This document shows, piece after piece, positions 51,368 through 59,916 of a DNA stretch of 64,000 nucleotides (the first letter of the stretch is position 1; every line of letters starts with the position of its first letter). The translations under genes and the position numbers were made by a program. A model generated the notes under the pieces. That model was not told the origin of the DNA. It searched no databases and saw only the letters and a list, made by a program, of their open reading frames with translations. The DNA is from Anaerocolumna sedimenticola (GTDB taxonomy: Bacteria; Bacillota; Clostridia; Lachnospirales; Lachnospiraceae): contig NZ_CP048000.1 in the NCBI RefSeq assembly GCF_009931695.1, positions 2,745,501 to 2,809,500 on the forward strand, in the 5' to 3' direction.

Positions 51368-53587
51368 ATGTCTGACACCACGATAAGAATTAAAAACTGC
51401 AATAACATCACGAGCGGTGAATTATCTATTTGCGCTAATAAGCTGAACATCTTGTTCGGGCGTAACGGAACTGGGAAATCAACAATTGCGCGGGCTATTT
51501 CACTTGCTTCTCAAGGCAAACAATTGACTGAACTTGCGCCATACGGAGTTAACAACGAAGATACTTCACCGCAGGTAGATGGAGTTCCTATTGGAAACAT
51601 ATCAATCTTCGATGATGATTATGTTCGCCAGTATGTTTACCAGCCTGACACTCTTATCAAAGATACATTTGAAGTTCTAATTCGCTCCAAAGAATACGAT
51701 ATAGCCAAAAGGAATATTGACGATGCCTTATCAAAAATAAAGACAACTATAACCGGTCGCCAAGAAATCATTAATCTGCAAAGTCAAATCGGAGTATTGA
51801 TAGACACGATAAAGATTACCAGCGGCAACAAAATTGCCAAAAGAGGCGGTGCTAAAGGCCTTCTTGAAGGAAGGGGAGCTTACTTCAACCCTCCGGAAGA
51901 ACTAAGTGAATTGAAGCCTTTCTTTGAAGAAAACACAGTGTCAAAATGGGCGGCATGGCGCTTGCAAGGATATGAACAGTTTGGAAATAAAGGACGCTGC
52001 CCTTACTGTTCAACTGGGGACTCAGAAAAGACGGTTAGTATGAATAAGGTGTTTACGGATAGCTTTGATAAAGCAAGCGTTGAAACAGCAGCAGCAATAC
52101 TAAAGGCACTGGAGGCACTAAAGCCTTATTTAAGCGACGAGAAGATTGCTGAATTAGTATCATTATTTGGTGTAAAAGAAGATTTGGAAGTCCTCGAAAC
52201 ACAGTTAACTAAAATACGAGCGGAAGCATATTATCTTCATGAGAAATTAACGGTGATAGTATCCTTTAATGGATCATCTGTAGATAGGGATAATATTGCA
52301 GATTTGGAATCTAAGCTAAAAGAAATGAAAGTTGATTTTCGGGCTATTGATTCATATTTTGTTTCGGAATTGACAAAGACAGAAATGAATGCTGTAAATG
52401 CTGAAATTGATAGTCTTTTAGATAAGGTTGGAGTACTTAAAGGTGAAATTGGAAAGTACAACAAATATATTCAGAACAAAATAAAAGATAGGAAACAGGA
52501 TATTAATGAATTCCTGAACATAGCTGGATTTAAGTATACATTTGATGTAGTGGTCAATGGCGAAAATGATGCAAAAGCAATACTGAAATTTATTATGCCT
52601 GATGGAAACCCAGGTGATGTGCAATCGCCTGGAAAACACCTTAGCTGGGGGGAAAAGCACGCTTTCGCATTAATTCTGTTTATGTTTGATGCTATCAGTC
52701 GAAATGCTGAGCTTGTAATACTTGACGATCCGATATCTTCATTCGATAGTAACAAAAAATATGCTATCATTAATAGATTGTTTAAAACACGTGATAAAGC
52801 AAACAGCCTTTACCAGAGGACTGTCTTAATGCTAACACATGACTTTGAGCCAGTTATTGATTATATCCAAGTTGGATCTGGCCGACAAGACCCGTCTGCG
52901 GTTTGCGCGATGTATTTAGAAAATATAAATGGGCAATTGCATTGTACTTCTATCAGAAAGAATTATGACCTTATGTCCTCAGTGGTTTTACTGAAAGAGC
53001 TGGCGTTAGATGAAAATATTGATATTGCTGCCAGAATCGGTTGCCTAAGAAAATTCATTGAGCACCAAAACAGAAATCCAAGGGAGGAGTCGGAGGCTTA
53101 TAATATACTTTCCAGTTTGATACATGGGCGCAGCAAACCAACCTATGATACAGAAGGAAATGATAATTTGAGCGACGATGAAATAGCAAATGGAATCGAA
53201 GTGATTAAATCATATATACCCGACTTTGATTATGACTATGTTCTTTCACAATGCACACCGCAATGCCTGATGGAAAGGTATTCAAATGAGCAATCTGCAT
53301 ATATAAAAATGCTCATCCTCCGTGCATATACAGAGCAAGACGGAGAAGCCCGAGAACGTCTTCGTCAAACAAATGACGTTCTAAGAAAATACGTTGATGA
53401 GACCTATCACATAGAAAATGATTATCTTTATTCGCTCGATGTTCGATGTTTCAATATCGTTCCTGAACATTACATATCTGATGCAGAACAATTTGTTGCA
53501 AATGAAATAGCTCGTTTTGATTTTGAAGAAAGCGATTATTATACTTACGAAATGGTGGCTGTAGATAAGGCAGTCAGTAATTTATAA
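51368..53587 (+). CDS. RloC/PrrC-like ATPase, candidate anticodon nuclease
   Basis: 739 residues from the ATG at 51368 (GGAGGG upstream; an ATG 5 codons earlier contains that site). ABC/SMC-type ATPase: LFGRNGTGKSTIARAI (Walker A 31-38), CPYC (211-214) that could be a zinc hook, coiled segments, LSWGEKHAFAL signature (425-435), LVILDDPISSFDS (Walker B ~451-458). After it, CLRKFIEHQ gives Arg561-x3-Glu565, with His586 in LSSLIHG, resembling the Arg-Glu-His triad of PrrC and RloC tRNA anticodon nucleases. Known RloC/PrrC act when DNA restriction is blocked. Adjacent to type III R-M here. Without a test it could be another AAA_13 ATPase. Confidence 0.75.
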   Translation: MSDTTIRIKNCNNITSGELSICANKLNILFGRNGTGKSTIARAISLASQGKQLTELAPYGVNNEDTSPQVDGVPIGNISIFDDDYVRQYVYQPDTLIKDTFEVLIRSKEYDIAKRNIDDALSKIKTTITGRQEIINLQSQIGVLIDTIKITSGNKIAKRGGAKGLLEGRGAYFNPPEELSELKPFFEENTVSKWAAWRLQGYEQFGNKGRCPYCSTGDSEKTVSMNKVFTDSFDKASVETAAAILKALEALKPYLSDEKIAELVSLFGVKEDLEVLETQLTKIRAEAYYLHEKLTVIVSFNGSSVDRDNIADLESKLKEMKVDFRAIDSYFVSELTKTEMNAVNAEIDSLLDKVGVLKGEIGKYNKYIQNKIKDRKQDINEFLNIAGFKYTFDVVVNGENDAKAILKFIMPDGNPGDVQSPGKHLSWGEKHAFALILFMFDAISRNAELVILDDPISSFDSNKKYAIINRLFKTRDKANSLYQRTVLMLTHDFEPVIDYIQVGSGRQDPSAVCAMYLENINGQLHCTSIRKNYDLMSSVVLLKELALDENIDIAARIGCLRKFIEHQNRNPREESEAYNILSSLIHGRSKPTYDTEGNDNLSDDEIANGIEVIKSYIPDFDYDYVLSQCTPQCLMERYSNEQSAYIKMLILRAYTEQDGEARERLRQTNDVLRKYVDETYHIENDYLYSLDVRCFNIVPEHYISDAEQFVANEIARFDFEESDYYTYEMVAVDKAVSNL

Positions 53588-53604
53588 TTGAAATATCGAG
53601 ATAG

Positions 53605-53732
53605 TTGACTTGTTTCCGAGAACGGATTAAAGTATATAAAATACTGTGGACATATTTCCACGAACGGAAAATACCCCAAAAACCACTATCGACCTATTCC
53701 CACGAACGGGCAAAACGAAAAATACAGACCAG
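53605..53732. repeat. Three tandem 42-bp units
   Basis: GAC anchors at 53607, 53649 and 53691 are exactly 42 bp apart. Each unit has a core like TTTCCACGAACGGAAA, an arm-loop-arm with loop ACGAAC or GAGAAC, where the arms change together (TCC/GGA, TTTCC/GGAAA, CCC/GGG). The rest of the unit varies. The remaining gap to 54,094 is AT-rich and contains no gene I can support. Confidence 0.7.
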
Positions 53733-54094
53733 ACATCAAGGTGAGCCTATCGCCCCACGTTGAAACAGTTTGCTTAATGTCGAAATAAGAGAGTACTGAA
53801 AAAGCTGAAAAACTGAGTTTGATAGTTGATGTAATATAAAATTTAAAAATTCGACTTACTTTGCCCTTTGATATGTGTTTGTGGGAACATGAAGGGGATT
53901 TTTGTGGGAAAAAATATGTTGATTGTGTTAATAAGGATTTAAAGATAGAAGATTGTAGAAAATTAGAATAAAATTTTGCAATATTGAAAATACTGGTATA
54001 TAATAAAGTTAAATTATTACATTTCTGATATGTTTTATCATGTCAAGACCCTGGTATATAGAATAAAAATGCTATCTAAAATGAGGTGATATTT

Positions 54095-54856
54095 TTGCGC
54101 TCAAATAATAATGATTTATTCATACGTCATATTTCAACCCATTCTGTACGTTCAGCTGAAGATCGTGCAGCAGTTTCAACTTTAGAAACATTTCTGACTT
54201 CAGGTGGGAAAATTAATACTAACTTTTCTAGTGATGATAAGTGGCCAAATCATGATGGTACATTTGAGTTTGTCTCAAACCCTGAAATATCTAGATGTCC
54301 GGAACAAAACTTTATAGTTCAGATAAAAGGAACACATAATTATAGCGAAACTGATAGAATAATTTCATATAGCTTAAAAAGCTTGGCGTTTCCGGCTTTT
54401 ATAGCTAGTGAAGTAACTGCAGATCCAGGGATTTTATTTATCGTTCTTAACCCAGATGTTAGAGGCGATACGAGTGGTCCATACAACATGTATGCAAGAT
54501 ATTATTTTCCAGAGTTACTCAGCAACGTTGCAATTGAACGTAAAAATCCTGCAAAAATAATATAACTTTTGGCTATCCAAACAGGTAAAAACATTGGTTG
54601 CACTTGTCCATATTGTAATTCTCAGAATCCAGCCAATCTTGTAGGTGATGGATTAACTAGAAAACATTTTCTTTTTAGAAGAAATAAAGAAATTGAAGAA
54701 TTACGAAATCTTGATTCTACGTTAGAACGTGTCGAATATATGGAAACTAGAATTAAGAATGCCATTGTACACTATAAAAGTTTGAAGCCGATTTTTAAAG
54801 GTTTGGTTAGATGTTTTACAAAAATTAAAACAAGATTGGGTGAGATAGAATGCTAG
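54095..54856 (+). pseudogene. Broken DUF4365-like gene joined to a CxCxxC segment
   Basis: A TTG at 54095 with GAGGTGAT upstream opens a frame resembling DUF4365 (AEDRAAVSTLETFLTSGGKIN, FIVQIKGTHNYSETDRIISYSLKSLAFPAFIASEV, DPGILFIVLNPDVRG), a PD-(D/E)XK-like family. It stops at TAA 54563-54565. The same frame continues with GCTCPYCNSQNPANLVGDGLTRKHF and RVEYMETRIKNAIVHYKSLKPIF, a Cys/His zinc-site pattern like the C-terminal part of tRNA-guanine transglycosylase relatives. The two halves look like remains of two genes fused by deletion. Very AT-rich. Confidence 0.45.
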
Positions 54857-55442
54857 ATGTTGATTTAGTTAATAATATAAATCATTATTTGGAAATGAAA
54901 GGTATACGCTATTCAAATGAATTACGTATGGGAATTGGAATCCCTGACATTACTATAAATTTTGGGGCTAATCGTAGACTAAAGCCCTTAGATGATTATT
55001 TTCTAGTTTCAATTCTTGCGTATGTAAATGATAGACGAATGGTTACATTTACTGAGATTCAAGAAACTTTTCTACTTGGACTAGAAAAGGTAAAGCAATA
55101 TGTTTCTACTTTAGTAAATCTTAGTATAGTTATAATAAAAACACCTTGGTTAAAATTGTGAAAAATATTATGTCTATTAACTTGGGTATAACTATTTCTA
55201 TAGAAGCAAAACTGAAGGATTGGATAGGCGCATGTTTACAGGCCCAAAGATATCTTTGTTTTTCTGATTATTCATATGTAGCTTTGCCAAGTGAAACAAT
55301 TAAAAATGTAAATTTGAGTATCCTTCAGGAATCAGGGATTGGATTGCTTTCCGTCCATGGTAAAAAGGTCGAAGAAATTTTACCTGCTAAGAAATCTATC
55401 TCTTGTGATTATGGATTAAAATATATTTGCAAAAGTTATTGA
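54850..55442 (+). pseudogene. Broken nuclease-like gene
   Basis: Two overlapping frames: 54850-55161 (NHYLEMKGIRYSNELRMGIGIPDITINFGANRRL, then a winged-helix-like TFTEIQETFLLGLEKVKQYVSTLVNL) and 55146-55442 (ISIEAKLKDWIGACLQAQRYLCFSDYSYVALP). One frameshift near 55,142-55,160 would join them. GIPDITI and EAKLKDW fit the D and ExK of a PD-(D/E)XK nuclease. The sequence overlaps the end of the preceding broken gene by 7 bp, so both were once one operon. 55,443-55,715 has no gene I can support. Confidence 0.45.
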
Positions 55443-55715
55443 GAAGAATTTAAATATAGAAAAAAGGCACTTAAGACCAAATGTTTTTACATCCCATATT
55501 TTAACATGATATATAATGTCTATAAAATAGATTTTTTCTTTTACCACAGAAAATAGCAAAGGATTCCTGTTATTGAACTTGAGATTGAACCAGAGTATAT
55601 AGATCAATCTTTATTTAAGAAGATTGAACAAATATGAAAAAGTAGATTGAGAAGAAGTAAAGTGGATTATAAAACCTAGAGATAATAAATTATTCAGAAA
55701 GGAAATTATAGTTAG

Positions 55716-56204
55716 ATGGATAAAAATGTTAAGGAATTTGATGTAAACAGTTTAACAGAATTCATAGACTTAATTGATACTGAAAAATTAGATAATTATT
55801 ATTATAGAGGTGAAAACACTAAATATAAAAAAATAATAAGTTCTTCTTTATTACGAGAATATAGTGATACTACCAAAGTAAACGTATTATATGGTTATAA
55901 AAAATTAATTAATCAATATTATTATGAAGTAGCAAATGAATTATCCGAAGTTGAAAAACGTCATTTTGTAATGGGAAACTTTAAAAAAACTGTTTAAGAT
56001 TTGTTAAATAGATGTGGACATTTTGTTATGAGTCATATTTATGTATCCATTAATTCAATAGAAAACATATTACGAGTGACTGCTATTGTTGTCCTTGTTG
56101 AAACCACACTTTTTATGATTAATTGTTTATTGAAATATGGAATAAAATTTCTTTGTAAAGAAGATATAGATGACTATTGGAACAAGTTACTTGGATTTAT
56201 GTAA
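55716..56204 (+). pseudogene. FRG-domain protein remnant
   Basis: FIDLIDTEKLDNYYYRGENTKYKKIISSSLLRE matches the start of FRG domains (F-R-G motif with L-x-P/S-S-L-x-R). The frame stops at 55,995-55,997 and continues in the same frame as DLLNRCGHFVMSHIY to 56,204 with little resemblance to the family. FRG proteins occur in defence and toxin-like contexts. Truncated or decayed. Confidence 0.45.
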
Positions 56205-56256
56205 AGAGACTTATTGTTTATTATAAAAGTGAAAAGTGAAAAACTTTAGAGATTTT

Positions 56257-56315
56257 GCCGCAAAGGGGGTACCAGCTTCAAATGGCATCTTTTTTGACCG
56301 TTCAAGGCATGTGGG
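56257..56315 (+). repeat. Dispersed element, copy 1
   Basis: Starts GCCGCAAAGGGGGTACCAGC, has GGCATCTTTTTT in the middle, ends TTCAAGGCATGTGG. Shares its order of blocks with copies at 57054, 57231 and 59701. Lies just upstream of the acetyltransferase gene. Confidence 0.6.
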
Positions 56316-56379
56316 GTGTGTGGTATTGATAACAAGGAAATAAAGTTAAATATTGTAAAGATGATAGTGAGGAAATCAT

Positions 56380-56865
56380 ATGATAAGAGAAATGAAGGCA
56401 ATAGATTGGGATGCCATGATGGAAATCTATATGCAGAGCCTGGAAAAAGGAACGGTAACCTTTCAAACGGAGTGTCCGACCTATGAGGAATGGGATGCGG
56501 CGCATTGTAAGGAATGTAGATATGTATATGAATTAGATGGTAAGGTAGTGGGATACACCATGATAGCACCAACTTCTAAGCGGGAGGCTTACAGAGGAGT
56601 AGTTGAGCTTAGTATCTTTGTAGATGAAAAGTATTTGCGTCAGGGTATTGGAAGACAAATGCTTACAAAACTTTGTGTGGAGACAGAAAAAAGAGGATAC
56701 TGGACACTCTACTCTGCAATTTTTTCAGTAAACGAAGCAAGTATAGAATTGCATAAAAGGTGTGGCTTCCGTGTGATTGGCTATAGGGATAGAATAGCAA
56801 AAGATAGATTCGGTAAATGGCAGAATACTACAATCATGGAGAGACGAAAAGAGGAGAGTGAATAA
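56380..56865 (+). CDS. GNAT acetyltransferase, Pat/phosphinothricin-like
   Basis: 161 residues. IREMKAIDWDAMMEIYMQSLEKGTVTFQTECPTYEEW is the substrate-side N-terminus seen in Pat/Bar-like enzymes. Motif A is VELSIFVDEKYLRQGIGRQMLTKLC (acetyl-CoA pyrophosphate loop RQGIGR). It ends ASIELHKRCGFRVIGYRDRIAKDRFGKWQNTTIMER. Predicted to acetylate a small amine. The physiological substrate is not visible. GAGG precedes the ATG. Ordinary host-type gene between repeat copies 1 and 2. Confidence 0.88.
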   Translation: MIREMKAIDWDAMMEIYMQSLEKGTVTFQTECPTYEEWDAAHCKECRYVYELDGKVVGYTMIAPTSKREAYRGVVELSIFVDEKYLRQGIGRQMLTKLCVETEKRGYWTLYSAIFSVNEASIELHKRCGFRVIGYRDRIAKDRFGKWQNTTIMERRKEESE

Positions 56866-57031
56866 AAAAAGGTAGGATCCTTTCAATGGATACTGTAAAG
56901 AATTAGTTGGAAAGTTGTAACGTAAAGTATTCAGAAGGCAGCTACTTTTGAAGGTTTTATTGCTTATAATTTACTTGAATTGCAAAGCAAAAGAGTTGTC
57001 AAAACACTGAAAAAAGCGGTCTGACTAGGCG

Positions 57032-57117
57032 ACTGTTTCTAAAATATACCTTTCCGCCAAGGGGGTATCAGGTTAGCGCGTCATCTTTTTTACGTACTCA
57101 AGGCATGTGGAAACAGT
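57032..57117 (+). repeat. Dispersed element, copy 2, with terminal inverted repeat
   Basis: Core CCGCCAAGGGGGTATCAGG, GCGTCATCTTTTTT, CTCAAGGCATGTGG (57054-57110). Here the ends form ACTGTTTC (57032-57039) and GAAACAGT (57110-57117). Shares the prefix AAAATATACC with copy 4. Confidence 0.65.
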
Positions 57118-57296
57118 TTGCTTATTTGAGTGATGAAAATCCTGCTATACAATATTGTACAAAGTCGGAACTGCTTAGAGAACCGGCTGCTAATGAAAAA
57201 GTTTTTAAATGGATAAATACATTTCTGCCTGAAAGAACCACCAGGTCCTGCCGTCATCATTATTGTCGCTTCAAGGCATGTGGAGTGCTATGTTAG
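57105..57296 (+). pseudogene. Short gene fragment between two repeat copies
   Basis: 63 codons. The first ~40 (FAYLSDENPAIQYCTKSELLREPAANEKVFKWI) look like protein-coding sequence, similar in style to the start of squalene cyclase/prenyltransferase-fold hypothetical proteins. The ends are made of repeat copies 2 and 3, so this is probably a residue captured between them. Confidence 0.3.
57231..57284 (+). repeat. Dispersed element, copy 3 (5' end degraded)
   Basis: Contains ACCACCAGGTCCTG, GTCATCATTATTG and TTCAAGGCATGTGGAG. The 5' block CCGCCAAGGGG is not recognisable. Confidence 0.55.
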
Positions 57297-57425
57297 GATT
57301 GAACGGGTGAAATGCATATGAATAGTGGGATGCAGATGATCCGTAAAGCAGATAATTTAGTGCGACCCTTGAGCAGATAATAAGAATATTTAAAATATTG
57401 AGCTTCAAGAAAGGGGGTTCACATT

Positions 57426-58388
57426 ATGGCTAAAAACGATAATATGCTGGCAATTCTGTGGATGCTGAATTCAGGCGTAAAAATGACTGCAAAACAAATA
57501 TCCCAAAAATTAGAAATAAATATAAGGACGGTTTATCGGCATATTGATGCACTATGTGCCAGTGGAGTTCCTATAATATCCGACCCAGGTCATAATGGCG
57601 GGTATAGCCTGCTGAATAATTTTATCAGAGCACCTCTGCTATTTGATATGGAAGAAAAAAAGGCACTCCTGCATGCTGCTGTTTTTGCAAAAGAAGCTGG
57701 ATACCCTTTGAGTGAGGCATTAGGCAATGCGACATCAAAGTTGAAAATGTATTCGAATCAGGAACAGGAAAGTATACTTAACCATCATTTAGCCGGATTT
57801 GAAGTTATAAACCGCATGGTAAACCCTTCCATTCAGACGATATTGGCGGAATTGGAGCAGGCTATAGAAAAGGAATTCTCTGTAGAAATTGATTATCGCA
57901 CAAGCCGTGAAGAGCAACCAAAGAATAGGATGATAGACCCCTATGGAATGGTTTACTGGAACAACAAATGGTATACTGTTGCATTTTGCCACCTAAGGAA
58001 TGAAATACGAAGCTTTCGGGTAGATCGGATTTTACGAATCAAGTGTACTCAAATAATATTTAAGCGTCCCGAAGCGTTTTCGACCCGTGAATTTTTTATG
58101 AAAAACCTGTTACCTGATTTAGTGGGTAAGGAGGGGTTAATTTCTTTAATTATCGAAGGCAGGTCAGAGACGCTTAATGAACTATGCATGCATTGGTTTT
58201 TAGGACATCATCTGAAAGAGCGAACATCTAATCAAGCCATCTTTTTATTTGAGGAAAAATCAATACATATTTATGTTCCTTATTTTCTCCTATCCTATGG
58301 TAAATCCATTCAAATAATCGAACCACAGAGTGTGAAAGAAAGACTTGTTGCTATTGCATCGGAGTTAATGGAATATTATCAACATTAA
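57426..58388 (+). CDS. WYL-domain transcriptional regulator
   Basis: 320 residues. N-terminal HTH_11: MLAILWMLNSGVKMTAKQISQKLEINIRTVYRHIDALCASGVPI. Then a WYL domain with VEIDYRTSREEQPKNRMIDPYGMVYWNNKWYTVAFCHLRNEIRSFRVDRI, where the WYL motif appears as KWYTVAF. WYL domains sense ligands, in some cases nucleic acids. AAGGGGG precedes the ATG. Likely controls the downstream DJ-1/PfpI gene; a terminator lies between them. Confidence 0.92.
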   Translation: MAKNDNMLAILWMLNSGVKMTAKQISQKLEINIRTVYRHIDALCASGVPIISDPGHNGGYSLLNNFIRAPLLFDMEEKKALLHAAVFAKEAGYPLSEALGNATSKLKMYSNQEQESILNHHLAGFEVINRMVNPSIQTILAELEQAIEKEFSVEIDYRTSREEQPKNRMIDPYGMVYWNNKWYTVAFCHLRNEIRSFRVDRILRIKCTQIIFKRPEAFSTREFFMKNLLPDLVGKEGLISLIIEGRSETLNELCMHWFLGHHLKERTSNQAIFLFEEKSIHIYVPYFLLSYGKSIQIIEPQSVKERLVAIASELMEYYQH

Positions 58389-58391
58389 TAG

Positions 58392-58425
58392 CTTCACTGA
58401 CAGCAGATGTCAGTGAAGTTGTTTT
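58392..58425 (+). terminator. Terminator after the WYL regulator
   Basis: Perfect 11-bp stem CTTCACTGACA/TGTCAGTGAAG with a 5-nt loop followed by TTGTTTT. Confidence 0.75.
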
Positions 58426-58495
58426 ATAATGAGGGTAGTCACTGAGTACTGATGGTCGGTATTCCTTGATGAATAAAATAAGGAGAAATTGCAAA

Positions 58496-59122
58496 ATGAA
58501 TAATACAGTATATCTTTATGTGTTTGACACAATGTCAGACTGGGAAATAGGTTACTTAACTGCCGAGCTGAACTCGGGAAGATATTATAAAAAGGGACTT
58601 GACCCATCAAAAATAGTGACTGTTGGAATTGAAAAGACGCCTGTAACAACAATGGGTGGATTGAAAATACTGCCTGACATCAAACTGGATGAGTGTTTTA
58701 TTGAAAGCACAGATGCATTGATTTTACCTGGTGGAGATACATGGACAGAAACAATGCACCAACCCATCTTAAAAATCGCCCAGAGGTGTTTAAAGGAAGG
58801 CATATTGGTTGCAGCGATTTGTGGTGCTACAATGGGACTTGCTCAGACAGGCTTATTGAATGCACATTGGCATACAAGCAATGATCTGGAATACCTTAAA
58901 ATGATCTGTCCCACTTACACGGGCGAAAAATATTACAAAATGGAGTCGGTAGTAACTGATGGAAAATTGATCACTGCATCTGGAATAGCTCCGTTGGAAT
59001 TTTCTGTACACGTCTTGAAATCTCTGGGTGTGTTTTCTTCAAAAACATTAGATGCCTGGTATAGTCTTAATAAGACTCATGAATCCAAATATTTTTTTGA
59101 GTTGATGAGTTCAATCCAATAA
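58496..59122 (+). CDS. DJ-1/PfpI family protein
   Basis: 208 residues from the ATG at 58496 (AAGGAG upstream). Flavodoxin-like fold: VYLYVFDTMSDWEIGYLTAELN, LILPGGDTW (Glu/Gly loop), and the nucleophile elbow LVAAICGATMGLAQTGLL with Cys. Members are glyoxalase III, deglycase or protease-like, or regulators; the activity cannot be told from sequence. Frequently paired with WYL or AraC regulators, as here. Confidence 0.92.
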   Translation: MNNTVYLYVFDTMSDWEIGYLTAELNSGRYYKKGLDPSKIVTVGIEKTPVTTMGGLKILPDIKLDECFIESTDALILPGGDTWTETMHQPILKIAQRCLKEGILVAAICGATMGLAQTGLLNAHWHTSNDLEYLKMICPTYTGEKYYKMESVVTDGKLITASGIAPLEFSVHVLKSLGVFSSKTLDAWYSLNKTHESKYFFELMSSIQ

Positions 59123-59173
59123 AGATATAAGCATAAAATTGATATGTTATGATCATTTAAAGGAAGAGTAAAA

Positions 59174-59578
59174 ATGACTAAAAGCATAAAATATATGGGA
59201 GTGTCAGGTAAATATTAAAGAATGGAACACCCTAAGGATTTACATCTATTACCCCATTTATAACAGTGAAGAATCCTTCTGAAGAAATAAAGTTCTATAA
59301 AACTGTTTTCAATGCAAGGGTTAAGGATATTACTGAATATCCTGATGGAAATGGCAACAAAATAATTGTTCATGCAGAATTAGATTTTGGAAATGGTTTT
59401 TTGCAACTGGGAGCAGCGAATCCGGCATATAAATTAGCCTTGCCGCCAGATGAGGATATTGGATCCTTTTGGAGTAAGATGGTCTATTATGACTAGGATT
59501 GAGGATTTTGTCAGAAGAAGAAAGTAGTCGCAGGGTTGCTGAATGGCCAAAAGCTTTAGTGGAGAATAAATACAATAA
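59174..59578 (+). pseudogene. VOC/PhnB-like glyoxalase-fold gene, decayed
   Basis: An ATG at 59174 with GGAAGAG upstream opens MTKSIKYMGVSGKY and stops. A shifted frame then gives GFTSITPFITVKNPSEEIKFYKTVFNARVKDITEYPDGNGNKI and HAELDFGNGFLQLGAANP, a clear VOC/PhnB pattern, ending at 59496. A third frame follows with LSEEESSRRVAEWPKALVENKY. At least two frame losses, so not a working gene. Confidence 0.6.
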
Positions 59579-59700
59579 ATGTTTCAGTAAAAAATGTTAA
59601 AAGTGACAATTTGCTGATATGATGTAATAGAAATGCTAGTGCCAAATAGTTGACGGGAATAGAAACTTCAAAATTTTGAGGTTGAAAAAGCGATCATTTG

Positions 59701-59776
59701 AAAATATACCCTGCCGCCAAGGGGCTACCAGCTTCATGCGTCATCATTATCACAGCTACAAGGCATGTGGAGACAG
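59701..59776 (+). repeat. Dispersed element, copy 4 (best preserved)
   Basis: AAAATATACCCTGCCGCCAA, then GGGGCTACCAGCTTCATGCG, TCATCATTATCAC, CTACAAGGCATGTGGAGACAG. Lies in a 340-bp gap with no gene between the VOC remnant and the MFS gene. Confidence 0.65.
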
Positions 59777-59916
59777 TAATATTAATGTCAAGGGTGGCGA
59801 AGTAGAGAAGTCAAAAAGACTGGAAATATAGGGTTTCCAAGCAATTGGAATTTTTACTGGTAAGTAGGAGTAGAAGTTCCGGTGCTAGGAAACCCTTATT
59901 TTTTTCCATATTACAC

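Noticed and set aside
38702..53587. DISARM or BREX
   Set aside because: No DUF1998 (drmB), PglZ, BrxC or Lon-like genes; the Mod/Res pair has intact type III motifs instead.
53605..53732. Possible CRISPR array
   Set aside because: Only three units, 42-bp period with imperfect repeats and no separate spacers; no cas genes in the window.
53605..54565. Type III toxin-antitoxin locus (ToxIN-like)
   Set aside because: Repeat size fits, but the following gene resembles DUF4365 and is broken, and no terminator lies between the repeats and the gene. Kept only as a hypothesis.
59820..59910. Hairpin GGGTTTCC...GGAAACCC followed by a T-run near the end of the MFS gene
   Set aside because: The loop is about 60 nt, too long for a convincing intrinsic terminator; not listed as a feature.
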